DNA from: Mantamonas sphyraenae
Lineage: Eukaryota > CRuMs > Mantamonadidae
DNA length: 64,000 bases
Direction: 5' to 3'
Assembly: GCA_026936335.1 (NCBI GenBank)
Contig: JAPMXV010000005.1
Location: 124,001 to 188,000, forward strand
Shown here piece by piece: positions 1 to 11,411 of this stretch. The position numbers and the translations under genes were made by a program. The notes beneath the pieces were generated by a model. The model saw nothing but the letters and a program-made list of their open reading frames with translations. It ran no database searches and had not been told where the DNA came from. Numbering within the stretch: position 1 is the stretch's first letter; each line of letters starts with the position of its first letter.

Positions 1-84
1 GGCGATTGGGCAGCTCCACACATCGCAAATGAAGAGTTCTGTCCCTGTGGCAATCGCTTGTTTTAGTGTGTTTTCATGTTTGTC

Positions 85-2229
85 TCAATTGACGGACGAC
101 GATGCGATGCCCATGAGACGCATCTGCTCGCGGACGGTAGCGTGGTTTGGCTCCTGTTGCAGGACGCGTTGAAAGCATTGCAAGGCACGGTCTCGGGCAC
201 CCATGGCTGCGTACAGCACACCCAGATTTGTGTTGATGCCCACGTGGTTTGGATTCAGTTTCAGGCCACGTTCGTACTCCTGCACCGCAGCGGGATACTT
301 TTTGCGCTCGGCGTAGACAAAGGCCAGCTTTTCGTAGTTGGTGACATTGCTGGGTCGATGTGCAATCAATTGTTTGTACAGCACCTCCAGATCCTGCAGG
401 GACTTGACCTTTGTCTGGGCACATTCGGCCCCGCGGTGATAGTAGTTCATGCCCGTCCAGGTTTTGCCCAACTTCATGTTCGCCATGCCCATGTGCCGGT
501 ACACGTTGCAATACTCGGGCCAAATCGCAAGTGCCTCTTCCAAATAGCGCAGGGCGTCCGCCCAACGCTCGTGGCGCAGCTGGATGTTGGCCATGTTGTA
601 GGCGTTCTTGGCCGAACCCGGAAACGTCTGATACGCACGCACAAACAGCGTCTCCTCCGATTCCCAATCGCGGTTGCGCGTGTCCGAACGCACAGCGTAG
701 AGAAGCAACACCACAGCCACAGCCAGAAGCAGGGCTGTACGAACGACTCGTGTGCCCGCGGTGGCCTCGTCGGCACGTTCCCACAACTTGACCACCACCC
801 ACGCCACAAGCATGCAGAATCCCAGCGATGGAATGTACATGAGACGCTCTCCAATAAACGTACCCACGCTGAGAAACACGTGGCTGGCTGGCAGAAACGG
901 GATTACCATCCATGCCAGGGCAAAGAGAATCAGGCGCACGTCACGAGCGGTAATCGATACGGCCGTGGATCCCTGCTCGTCGTCACTCTCGGTGGTGCTT
1001 TCCTTGTCATGGCTGCCATCGCGGGCGTCGTTGCCACTGCTGGTGGAGCGAATAGCGAGCCAGACAAAGACAAGAGCCACGTACGGGAGGAGCGAGAGCA
1101 GGTTCCGCGGATCGGCAACCGAATCAATCACAGGCAGAGCGTTGTAGCTGTAGTCGGAACAGAGTGTGTCTGGAAACACAAGGAGGCGCAGGTAGTAAAA
1201 GTGAAGGTAGGGGATGGTGAGAATGCGTGTGGGGCGGTCGACAAAGAGGAGCGGGTTGTCGAGGATGCGAATCACACTGACCGGCGTAAACTCGCCCATG
1301 AGGCGCGCTCGCACGTAGAGATAGGCCACACCAGAGGCAGCGAGTGCCAAAATGCGTTTGAACCACACCCGCCATTTGAGAGTGGGCGAGTGCAGCAGCA
1401 CCGCGATCGGGGAGGAGGGAAGTCGTGCAACGAGGCCGTCGTCGTGCAGAAACACGTACAGCAGATCGTATACAGCCAACACACCCAGCATGGTGATACC
1501 TGTCTCTTTGGCAAACACAGAGAGTGTGAAAAAGAGGACAGAGAGTCCAAAGGGTCGCCAGGCGGTGCGTTCTGCAAAGGCGGCCCTCGAGTAGGCAAGG
1601 AGGCCGGCAGCGTAGAACAGCATGCACAGCAGCTCTGCGCGACCGACCACGTTGGCAATGGCTTCGGTGTGGATCGGATGGCCTGCAAACAGAAGAGATG
1701 CAATTGTGGGGAAGAGCAAGGAGGACACAGAGGACGAGGTGGCGTTGACGGCGATCTGTGACACGAAGAACACGAGCACACAGGCGAGGACGTGGGTGAT
1801 GATGTTGCCCAGATGAAAGAAAAAGGGATCGAGTGTGCTTCCGGCCAAGTGATGGTCGAGACGAAGCATGAGAATGGTGATGGGTCGGTACGACTTGTGA
1901 GACTCTCGGTGTGCAATGGGCTGGCCCCAGAAGTCATGCCAGAAGAGCTGCCACACAGAATTGTTCTGCGTAACATCTTTGTTGTTCTTCACCGCAGCTC
2001 GGTCGTCAAACACAAAGCCATTGTGCACTGACGAGAATGTGCAAGCGACGGCAAAGGACGCAACCACAGCCACTGCAAGCAGATGTTTCCAGGACAGGTG
2101 GAGCACAGGTGGGGCAAACGGGCGGGTCTTTGTTTGCTCAGAATCACTTTCCGAGTCATTCAGGCCCTCTGCAGGGCCTGTATGCTGGCTATGGCTTTGG
2201 ATTTTCCTTCGCCGTGGTTTTGTTCCCAT
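85..2229 (-). CDS. TMTC-family protein O-mannosyltransferase (polytopic N-terminus plus TPRs)
   Basis: This is an uninterrupted reading frame of about 714 codons. The TMTC family are ER-membrane GT-C enzymes that transfer mannose to cadherin-type domains. A basic cytosolic N-terminus leads into a first membrane segment. The first luminal loop then carries FVFDDRAAV, whose DD pair matches the acidic catalytic motif of GT-C enzymes. Several hydrophobic helices follow, then the TMTC signature region (DUF1736) around RPTRILTIPYLHFYY, and roughly the last 190 residues are TPR-like helical repeats ending before the stop. Total length fits the usual 700-880 residues. The ATG at 2229 was chosen for its context (A at -3, G at +4) and because it lies just past the stop of the upstream gene at 2258. 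An in-frame ATG at 2271 would overlap that gene. Family assignment is strong; enzyme activity is inferred. Confidence 0.88.
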   Translation of the reverse strand: MGTKPRRRKIQSHSQHTGPAEGLNDSESDSEQTKTRPFAPPVLHLSWKHLLAVAVVASFAVACTFSSVHNGFVFDDRAAVKNNKDVTQNNSVWQLFWHDFWGQPIAHRESHKSYRPITILMLRLDHHLAGSTLDPFFFHLGNIITHVLACVLVFFVSQIAVNATSSSVSSLLFPTIASLLFAGHPIHTEAIANVVGRAELLCMLFYAAGLLAYSRAAFAERTAWRPFGLSVLFFTLSVFAKETGITMLGVLAVYDLLYVFLHDDGLVARLPSSPIAVLLHSPTLKWRVWFKRILALAASGVAYLYVRARLMGEFTPVSVIRILDNPLLFVDRPTRILTIPYLHFYYLRLLVFPDTLCSDYSYNALPVIDSVADPRNLLSLLPYVALVFVWLAIRSTSSGNDARDGSHDKESTTESDDEQGSTAVSITARDVRLILFALAWMVIPFLPASHVFLSVGTFIGERLMYIPSLGFCMLVAWVVVKLWERADEATAGTRVVRTALLLAVAVVLLLYAVRSDTRNRDWESEETLFVRAYQTFPGSAKNAYNMANIQLRHERWADALRYLEEALAIWPEYCNVYRHMGMANMKLGKTWTGMNYYHRGAECAQTKVKSLQDLEVLYKQLIAHRPSNVTNYEKLAFVYAERKKYPAAVQEYERGLKLNPNHVGINTNLGVLYAAMGARDRALQCFQRVLQQEPNHATVREQMRLMGIASSSVN

Positions 2230-2257
2230 TTTGCTGGATGCACTGGCGGTCGTCCGG

Positions 2258-5200
2258 TCACCCTGTTGCATCGCCGGACGAGGATGAAGTTGTTTGACGT
2301 TCTGTCTTGAGTTCCTGCACCTGTGTCTCCAGTGCATTCACCTTGCTTGCAGTCTGAGCATGCTCCTCGTTCTTCGCTGCCAGTTCCTCCACCTTCTTGT
2401 CGGTCGACGCCTGCAGCTCCTGCACCTGTGTCTCAAGTGCATTCACCTTGCTCGCAGTCTGAGCATGCTCCTCGTTCTTCGCTGCCAGTTCCTCCACCTT
2501 CTTGTCGGTCGACGCCTGCAGCTCCTGCACCTGTGTCTCAAGTGCATTCACCTTGCTTGCAGTCTGAGCATGCTCCTCGTTCTTCGCTGCCAGTTCCCCC
2601 ACCTTCTTGTCGGTCGACGCCTGCAGCTCCTGCACCTGTGTCTCAAGTGCATTCACCTTGCTTGCAGTCTGAGCATGCTCCTCGTTCTTCGCTGCCAGTT
2701 CCTCCACCTTCTTGTCGGTCGACGCCTGCAGCTCCTGCACCTGTGTCTCCAGTGCATTCACCTTGCTTGCAGTCTGAGCATGCTCCTCGTTCTTCGCTGC
2801 CAGTTCCTCCACCTTCTTGTCGGTCGACGCCTGCAGCTCCTGCACCTGTGTCTCCAGTGCATTCACCTTGCTTGCAGTCTGAGCATGCTCCTCGTTCTTC
2901 GTTGCCAGTTCCTCCACCTTCTTGTCGGTCGACGCCTGCAGCTCCTGCATCTGTGTCTCAAGTGCATTCACCTTGCTCGCAGTCTGAGCATGCTCCTCGT
3001 TCTTCGCTGCCAGTTCCTCCACCTTCTTGTCGGTCGACGCCTGCAGCTCCTGCACCTGTGTCTCCAGTGCATTCACCTTGCTTGCAGTCTGAGCATGCTC
3101 CTCGTTCTTCGTTGCCAGTTCCTCCACCTTCTTGTCGGTCGACGCCTGCAGCTCCTGCACCTGTGTCTCAAGTGCATTCACCTTGCTTGCAGTCTGAGCA
3201 TGCTCCTCGTTCTTCGCTGCCAGTTCCTCCACCTTCTTGTCGGTCGACGCCTGCAGCTCCTGCACCTGTGTCTCCAGTGCATTCACCTTGCTTGCAGTCT
3301 GAGCATGCTCCTCGTTCTTCGTTGCCAGTTCCTCCACCTTCTTGTCGGTCGACGCCTGCAGCTCCTGCATCTGTGTCTCAAGTGCATTCACCTTGTTCGC
3401 AGTCTGAGCATGCTCCTCGTTCTTCGCTGCCAGTTCCCCCACCTTCTTGTCGGTCGACGCCTGCAGCTCCTGCACCTGTGTCTCCAGTGCATTCACCTTG
3501 CTTGCAGTCTGAGCATGCTCCTCGTTCTTCGTTGCCAGTTCCTCCACCTTCTTGTCGGTCGACGCCTGCAGCTCCTGCATCTGTGTCTCAAGTGCATTCA
3601 CCTTGCTCGCAGTCTGAGCATGCTCCTCGTTCTTCGCTGCCAGTTCCTCCACCTTCTTGTCGGTCGACGCCTGCAGCTCCTGCACCTGTGTCTCAAGTGC
3701 ATTCACCTTGCTCGCAGTCTGAGCATGCTCCTCGTTCTTCGCTGCCAGTTCCTCCACCTTCTTGTCGGTCGACGCCTGCAGCTCCTGCACCTGTGTCTCC
3801 AGTGCATTCACCTTGCTTGCAGTCTGAGCATGCTCCTCGTTCTTCGCTGCCAGTTCCTCCACCTTCTTGTCGGTCGACGCCTGCAGCTCCTGCACCTGTG
3901 TCTCAAGTGCATTCACCTTGCTCGCAGTCTGAGCATGCTCCTCGTTCTTCGCTGCCAGTTCCTCCACCTTCTTGTCGGTCGACGCCTGCAGCTCCTGCAT
4001 CTGTGTCTCAAGTGCATTCACCTTGCTTGCAGTCTGAGCATGCTCCTCGTTCTTCGCTGCCAGTTCCCCCACCTTCTTGTCGGTCGACGCCTGCAGCTCC
4101 TGCACCTGTGTCTCAAGTGCATTCACCTTGCTCGCAGTCTGAGCATGCTCCTCGTTCTTCGCTGCCAGTTCCTCCACCTTCTTGTCGGTCGACGCCTGCA
4201 GCTCCTGCACCTGTGTCTCAAGTGCATTCACCTTGCTTGCAGTCTGAGCATGCTCCTCGTTCTTCGCTGCCAGTTCCCCCACCTTCTTGTCGGTCGACGC
4301 CTGCAGCTCCTGCACCTGTGTCTCAAGTGCATTCACCTTGCTTGCAGTCTGAGCATGCTCCTCGTTCTTCGCTGCCAGTTCCTCCACCTTCTTGTCGGTC
4401 GACGCCTGCAGCTCCTGCACCTGTGTCTCCAGTGCATTCACCTTGCTTGCAGTCTGAGCATGCTCCTCGTTCTTCGCTGCCAGTTCCTCCACCTTCTTGT
4501 CGGTCGACGCCTGCAGCTCCTGCACCTGTGTCTCCAGTGCATTCACCTTGCTTGCAGTCTGAGCATGCTCCTCGTTCTTCGTTGCCAGTTCCTCCACCTT
4601 CTTGTCGGTCGACGCCTGCAGCTCCTGCATCTGTGTCTCAAGTGCATTCACCTTGCTCGCAGTCTGAGCATGCTCCTCGTTCTTCGCTGCCAGTTCCTCC
4701 ACCTTCTTGTCGGTCGACGCCTGCAGCTCCTGCACCTGTGTCTCCAGTGCATTCACCTTGCTTGCAGTCTGAGCATGCTCCTCGTTCTTCGTTGCCAGTT
4801 CCTCCACCTTCTTGTCGGTCGACGCCTGCAGCTCCTGCACCTGTGTCTCAAGTGCATTCACCTTGCTTGCAGTCTGAGCATGCTCCTCGTTCTTCGCTGC
4901 CAGTTCCTCCACCTTCTTGTCGGTCGACGCCTGCAGCTCCTGCACCTGTGTCTCCAGTGCATTCACCTTGCTTGCAGTCTGAGCATGCTCCTCGTTCTTC
5001 GTTGCCAGTTCCTCCACCTTCTTGTCGGTCGACGCCTGCAGCTCCTGCATCTGTGTCTCAAGTGCATTCACCTTGTTCGCAGTCTGAGCATGCTCCTCGT
5101 TCTTCGCTGCCAGTTCCCCCACCTTCTTGTCGGTCGACGCCTGCAGCTCCTGCACCTGTGTCTCCAGTGCATTCACCTTGCTTGCAGTCTGAGCATGCTC

Positions 5201-8200
5201 CTCGTTCTTCGTTGCCAGTTCCTCCACCTTCTTGTCGGTCGACGCCTGCAGCTCCTGCATCTGTGTCTCAAGTGCATTCACCTTGCTCGCAGTCTGAGCA
5301 TGCTCCTCGTTCTTCGCTGCCAGTTCCTCCACCTTCTTGTCGGTCGACGCCTGCAGCTCCTGCACCTGTGTCTCAAGTGCATTCACCTTGCTCGCAGTCT
5401 GAGCATGCTCCTCGTTCTTCGCTGCCAGTTCCTCCACCTTCTTGTCGGTCGACGCCTGCAGCTCCTGCACCTGTGTCTCCAGTGCATTCACCTTGCTTGC
5501 AGTCTGAGCATGCTCCTCGTTCTTCGCTGCCAGTTCCTCCACCTTCTTGTCGGTCGACGCCTGCAGCTCCTGCACCTGTGTCTCAAGTGCATTCACCTTG
5601 CTCGCAGTCTGAGCATGCTCCTCGTTCTTCGCTGCCAGTTCCTCCACCTTCTTGTCGGTCGACGCCTGCAGCTCCTGCATCTGTGTCTCAAGTGCATTCA
5701 CCTTGCTTGCAGTCTGAGCATGCTCCTCGTTCTTCGCTGCCAGTTCCCCCACCTTCTTGTCGGTCGACGCCTGCAGCTCCTGCACCTGTGTCTCAAGTGC
5801 ATTCACCTTGCTCGCAGTCTGAGCATGCTCCTCGTTCTTCGCTGCCAGTTCCTCCACCTTCTTGTCGGTCGACGCCTGCAGCTCCTGCATCTGTGTCTCA
5901 AGTGCATTCACCTTGCTTGCAGTCTGAGCATGCTCCTCGTTCTTCGCTGCCATTTCTGCCATCTGCTTCTCTGTCGTCGCCCTCACGTCCTTGATGTCGC
6001 TTGCATTCTGCTCGCTCATCGCACGGACCTGTGCAACTCCAGATTCTTGCACTTCAGCGATCTTTCCGTCACTCTGAGTTCGCAGCTCCTGCATCTGCCC
6101 TGCCAGCTTCTCCTCACTGCTCTGCACCTGCTGCGACAATGCCTTCGCTTGCTCCTCGTTCTTCGCTGCCATTTCTGCCATCTGCTTCTCTGTCGAAGCC
6201 TTGACATCAGCAACCTGTCCATCAGTCTTGCTGCTCAGCTCCTGCATCTGCCCTGCCAGCTTCTCCTCGCTGCTCTGCACCTGCTGCGACAATGCCTTCG
6301 CTTGCTCCTCGCTCTTCGCTGCCATTTCTGCCATCTGCTTCTCTGTCGAAGCCTTGACATCAGCAACCTGTCCCTCAGTCTTGCTGCTCAGCTCCTGCAT
6401 CTGTCCTGCCAGCTTCTCCTCGCTGCTCTGCACCTGTTGCGACAATGCCTTCGCTTGCTCCTCGCTCTTCGCTGCCATTTCTGCCATCTGCTTCTCTGTC
6501 GAAGCCTTGACATCAGCAACCTGTCCCTCAGTCTTGCTGCTCAGCTCCTGCATCTGTCCTGCCAGCTTCTCCTCGCTGCTCTGCACCTGTTGCGACAATG
6601 CCTTCGCTTGCTCCTCGCTCTTCGCTGCCATTTCTGCCATCTGCTTCTCTGTCGTCGCCCTCACGTCCTTGATGTCGCTTGCATTCTGCTCGCTCATCGC
6701 ACGGACCTGTGCAACTCCAGATTCTTGCACTTCAGCGATCTTTCCGTCACTCTGAGTTCGCAGCTCCTGCATCTGCCCTGCCAGCTTCTCCTCACTGCTC
6801 TGCACCTGCTGCGACAATGCCTTCGCTTGCTCCTCGTTCTTCGCTGCCATTTCTGCCATCTGCTTCTCTGTCGAAGCCTTGACATCAGCAACCTGTCCAT
6901 CAGTCTTGCTGCTCAGCTCCTGCATCTGCCCTGCCAGCTTCTCCTCGCTGCTCTGCACCTGCTGCGACAATGCCTTCGCTTGCTCCTCGCTCTTCGCTGC
7001 CATTTCTGCCATCTGCTTCTCTGTCGAAGCCTTGACATCAGCAACCTGTCCCTCAGTCTTGCTGCTCAGCTCCTGCATCTGTCCTGCCAGCTTCTCCTCG
7101 CTGCTCTGCACCTGTTGCGACAATGCCTTCGCTTGCTCCTCGCTCTTCGCTGCCATTTCTGCCATCTGCTTCTCTGTCGAAGCCTTGACATCAGCAACCT
7201 GTCCATCAGTCTTGCTGCTAAGCTCCTGCATCTGCCCTGCCAACTTCTCCTCGCTGCTCTGCACCTGCTGCGACAATGCCTTCGCTTGCTCCTCGTTCTT
7301 TGCTGCCATTTCTGCCATCTGCTTCTCTGTCGACGCCCTCACGTCCTTGATGTCGCTTGCATTCTGCTCGCTCATCACACGAACCTGTGCAACTCCAGAT
7401 TCTTGCACCTCAGCGATCTTTCCATCTGTCTTGCTGCTCAACTCCTCAAGTTTCTTGTCATTCGAAGACTTCAGCTCCTGCATCTGTCCTGCCAACTTCT
7501 CCTCGCTGCTCTGCACCTGCTGCGACAATGCCGTCGCTTGCTCCTCGTTCTTCGCTGCCATTTCTGCCATCTGCTTCTCTGTCGAAGCCTTGACATCAGC
7601 AACCTGTCCATCAGTCTTGCTGCTAAGCTCCTGCATCTGCCCTGCCAACTTCTCCTCGCTGCTCTGCACCTGCTGCGACAATGCCTTCGCTTGCTCCTCG
7701 TTCTTTGCTGCCATTTCTGCCATCTGCTTCTCTGTCGACGCCCTCACGTCCTTGATGTCGCTTGCATTCTGCTCGCTCATCACACGAACCTGTGCAACTC
7801 CAGATTCTTGCACCTCAGCGATCTTTCCATCTGTCTTGCTGCTCAACTCCTCAAGTTTCTTGTCATTCGAAGACTTCAGCTCCTGCATCTGTCCTGCCAG
7901 CTTCTCCTCACTGCTCTGCACCTGCTGAGACAATGCCTTCGCTTGCTCCTCGTTCTTCGCTGCCATTTCCGCCATCTGCTTCTCTGTCGAAGCCTTGACA
8001 TCAGCAACCTGTCCATCAGTCTTGCTGCTCAGCTCCTGCATCTGTCCTGCCAGCTTCTCCTCACTGCTCTGCACCTGCTGCGACAATGCCTTCGCTTGCT
8101 CCTCGTTCTTCGCTGCCATTTCTGCCATCTGCTTCTCTGTCGACGCCTTGACATCAGCAACCTGTCCATCAGTCTTGCTGCTCAGCTCCTGCATCTGCCC

Positions 8201-11200
8201 TGCCATCTTCTCCTCACTGCTCTGCACCTGTTGCGACAATGCCTTCGCTTGCTCCTCGTTCTTCGCTGCCATTTCTGCCATCTGCTTCTCTGTCGAAGCC
8301 TTGACATCAGCAACCTGTCCATCAGTCTTGCTGCTCAGCTCCTGCATCTGTCCTGCCAGCTTCTCCTCACTGCTCTGCACCTGCTGCGACAATGCCTTCG
8401 CTTGCTCCTCGTTCTTCGCTGCCATTTCCGCCATCTGCTTCTCTGTCGAAGCCTTGACATCAGCAACCTGTCCATCAGTCTTGCTGCTCAGCTCCTGCAT
8501 CTGCCCTGCCAGCTTCTCCTCGCTGCTCTGCACCTGTTGCGACAATGCCTTCGCTTGCTCCTCGTTCTTCGCTGCCATTTCTGCCATCTGCTTCTCTGTC
8601 GAAGCTTTGACATCAGCAACCTGTCCCTCAGTCTTGCTGCTCAGCTCCTGCATCTGTCCTGCCAACTTCTCCTCGCTGCTCTGCACCTGCTGCGACAATG
8701 CCTTCGCTTGCTCCTCGTTCTTCGCTGCCATTTCTGCCATCTGCTTCTCTGTCGAAGCCTTGACATCAGCAACCTGTCCCTCAGTCTTGCTGCTCAGCTC
8801 CTGCATCTGTCCTGCCAGCTTCTCCTCACTGCTCTGCACCTGCTGCGACAATGCCTTCGCTTGCTCCTCGCTCTTCGCTGCCATTTCTGCCATCTGCTTC
8901 TCTGTCGAAGCCTTGACATCAGCAACCTGTCCCTCAGTCTTGCTGCTCAGCTCCTGCATTTTAACAGCGTTGGTCGACGCAAGATCCCCGACTTGCTCTT
9001 CCACGGCTGTGCGCAGTCGTTGCACTTCCTTGCCCATTTCATCCAAATCCTGGCTGCTTCGTTCACTCAGCACACGCATCTGCTCCGTTGTACTATGAGC
9101 TAGTGCGTCCATGCGCTGTCCCATCTCGTCTCTCAGTTTTGCCTGCTCCTTTTCGTTTTCCTGCTTGCTTTCTTGGTTCATCTGAGCACACTCCGCGGCG
9201 CTGGCCTCTGCTTTCGCCATACACCGGCTTTCCACGGCCTCCACCTCCTTCTCGCATGCTCCCACGCGCTGGGCCACTGTTTTTGCGGTGTCGTTGGCCA
9301 CACGCTCCATTTGACTCTCCAATGACTTCCTCGTCGTTTGCAGAGCATCATTGCACTCCTTTTGCGTGCTTTCCAACTTGTTTTCTGTGTTCCGCTCGCT
9401 CTCTGCCAGTCGGGCGTCCACACGGGCCTCCAGCTCTTGCATACGGGTTTCCAGGCCTGCCACCACTTCCCGTCGGATCCACCGTTCCATCTGGTCAAAC
9501 CGCGCTTCCAGCTCACCCGACCTTTTCTTCTGCTTGATCAAGCTCTCGTGCAGGGCATCTACCTCCACTTTCAGATTCTTAAACTTGGGCTTGCGCACCT
9601 CGATGTCCAACTGGTTGATCTTCAGGCCATACGTACTTGTTTCCTTCTTCATCTGCACGAGTTCTCTCAAAGCAAACGCCATTTTCTCCTGCGCCTCGCG
9701 CGGCAGATGGCTTAGGCGCACGTAGTTGTCGTACACCGTGTTGATCTTGGCCTGCCACTCTTGCTGCCACATGGTCACCTCTTCATACTTGTCGTACACG
9801 CGGTCCACGACATCGCGTTCGTACCCTTCGCGTGGTTGGAGGAGCACATAGCCTGCCACAGTACCCTTCAACGCCTCCACCGCCTTGGGAGTACCCTGAA
9901 TGGCACGCTCACCACAGCCCAGCTGGCCTTCTGAACCTGCGCCGCACGCGTACAGCTCGAATGCGTCCGTGACGAGCGTGGTGTGGCAGCCACCGCAGCT
10001 GACGCCCACGACCTTGACGCCTTCCCCAAGATAGGGCACCATGACCGGCGCCATTTGATCGTCAAAGTCGCCCAGACCAAGGCGTCCGTCTACGCCGCGG
10101 CCAAACGTGTACAGTTGAAAGTCGTCTGTGATGACGGCTGTGTGAAACGCACAGCTCACGGCTGCCACTCGCTTCTGTGCAAGAGCACTCACCAGCTTGG
10201 GTGCATGGTAGTCTGCGCCGTCATCATGACCCAGCTGTCCGTAGAAGCCACTGCCAAATGTGTACAATTGCTGGTCCTGTGTGACCACAGCGGTGTGGAA
10301 GGCACCCGCAGCGACAGCAATGGCAGGTATTCCCGACAGCGACGACACATGCTTCGGTGCATTGTATGTGTACGTGTTGCCATGGCCCAACCGTCCATGG
10401 TCGCCCTTGCCAAAGGTAAACACTCGTCCGTCGTCGCTGAGGACAACCGAGTGCGCTTGCCCTGCGGCCACGGCTACCACGCGCACGTGCGCCAACGCCT
10501 GTACGCGCTTGGGCAGAGCCAAACTTTCTGTGTCTCCGTGGCCCAGTTGGCCATTTTCGCCGTTGCCAAACGAATACAACGCCTGGTCGGCGGTGACCAC
10601 CAGGGTGTGCGCACCTCCACATGCCACCGCCACAACCTTGAGCGGCACCAAGTCGTCCACCAGCACTGGCGTCAGTCTGTTTTCCGTGTCTCCCACTCCC
10701 AGCTGCCCCCATGCGTTCCATCCAAACGTGTACAGCTCGTGGGACGCCGTCACCACCGCCGTGTGTGCCTCTCCTGCGCTTAAGCACACGATTCGCTCGT
10801 GCTTCAGAGTGTCCACAATGCGCGGTGTGCTGCACTGTTCTGTGTCCCCGTGACCAAGCTGGCCATACCTGTGCACAGTGGTGAGGCGTCCATGTGTGTG
10901 GTTTGCGTGCGTGAGTGCTTTGGCCTTCGACAAATACACAGGGGCCCCTTCCCTCTTCCTTCACGCACTTTCCCTGCCCAAACGTAAATAGCTTGTGGTT
11001 TCCCGCCAATACAGCCGTGTGCGCCCAGCCTGCACTGACACAGAAACCATTCTGCGGTGCTCCCAGGTGGCTGTTGACCACAGACGTGCCAGCACTCGCC
11101 AAGTGTTGGCTCAGCAGCAGCTCCATTGTCCCGTGTCCCAGAGGCTGCACATGCGCAGGCGAATCTCCCAACGCAGGTGACAACGGCGACGAAGCGCTGC

Positions 11201-11313
11201 CCATCAATTGGAACCCTCCAGAAGAATTCTGTTTCCATGATGAGCCGCCCACCTGGCTGGATTCACTTTCGAGTGAGACATCTAGTCCCTTGCCAGGTCC
11301 CGTCCCACTCGCA

Positions 11314-11344
<31 letters not shown>

Positions 11345-11411
11345 CACTGCTCCCACTGCTCCCACTCGTGCCTGTGTTTGTGTGTGCTTTGCCCGGCGAG
11401 TGGTCGTCCAT
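2258..11411 (-). CDS. RCC1-propeller / giant repetitive coiled-coil protein
   Basis: Two exons are inferred (11411-10969 and 10868-2258), with a 100-nt intron whose removal joins GQGK to YGQLGHGD and restores an RCC1 blade. The product is about 3,017 residues. It starts with a Gly/Ser/Ala low-complexity segment, then at least six RCC1 repeats (residues ~120-485) with the recurring signatures YGQLGHGD and AGxxHTAVVT. A heterogeneous coiled coil (~500-770) follows. Next come about 19 units of a 51-residue coiled-coil repeat, some with inserts (~775-1785), and about 35 units of a near-perfect 35-residue repeat (~1787-3005). RCC1 propellers serve as GEFs, chromatin binders or protein scaffolds; nothing here separates these roles. 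The very long rod suggests a cytoskeletal or ciliary tether (inference). It is divergent with UBE2J1 and lies 28 nt upstream of the TMTC start. Confidence 0.85.
2297..5950 (-). repeat. 105-bp tandem repeat array (35-residue coiled-coil units)
   Basis: About 35 head-to-tail copies of a 105-bp unit encode a 35-residue heptad-type repeat. Its core reads QELQASTDKKVEELAAK, followed by NEEHAQTASKVNALE. Copies differ at only a few positions: V/M before QEL, E/G in VEEL, A/T in LAAK and S/N in TASK. The array is entirely coding and in frame in the RCC1 protein gene. Homogeneity at synonymous sites indicates recent amplification or ongoing homogenisation. Confidence 0.97.
2392..5890 (-). repeat. 1,680-bp higher-order duplication (16 units) inside the 105-bp array
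   Basis: Comparing positions 1,680 bp apart shows no difference between roughly 2392-4210 and 4072-5890, although individual 105-bp units within each block differ from one another. The variant pattern, including the rare TANK unit and the G variants, repeats exactly after 16 units. The first break on one side is T/C in the VEEL/VGEL codon near 2386. On the other side it is C/T near 4210. This is a segmental duplication of 16 units or a product of unequal exchange. Confidence 0.9.
5957..8960 (-). repeat. 153-bp coiled-coil repeat array with nested duplications
   Basis: The array holds about 19 copies of a 51-residue unit running from MQELSSKT through MAEMAAK to SSEEKLAGQ. Some copies contain variant inserts with GKIAEVQESGVAQVR. 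The inserts themselves recur at fixed distances: 678 bp between the blocks near 6001 and 6679, and 405 bp between those near 7357 and 7762. The array is therefore built from nested duplications of several unit lengths. It is coding and in frame throughout. Confidence 0.93.
11314..11342. repeat. CTG/CAG microsatellite
   Basis: A run of about nine CTG triplets sits in the first exon of the RCC1 protein gene. It encodes serine (AGC) on the minus strand and is followed by imperfect CTCCCACTG repeats encoding Gly-Ser stretches. Confidence 0.9.

Noticed and set aside
76-1761. Plus-strand 561-codon frame opposite TMTC
   Set aside because: Shadow of the TMTC gene, whose DUF1736 and TPR motifs are clear on the minus strand.
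2323-5994. A second long plus-strand frame (1,223 codons) with Pro/Ser-rich repeats
   Set aside because: Same cause: a third frame through the 105-bp array. No recognisable start context, domain or independent support.
2297-8960. Regularly spaced repeats that might suggest a CRISPR array
   Set aside because: Units are contiguous with no unique spacers, keep an open frame, and encode coiled coil; the genome is eukaryotic.
2294-9103. A 2,269-codon open frame on the plus strand, antisense to the RCC1/coiled-coil gene, rich in Leu, Cys and His
   Set aside because: It is produced by stop-free repeats whose sense strand encodes a well-behaved heptad coiled coil. Its translation is a monotonous HLCLxCIHLA pattern without any domain, and it overlaps a gene with RCC1 homology.
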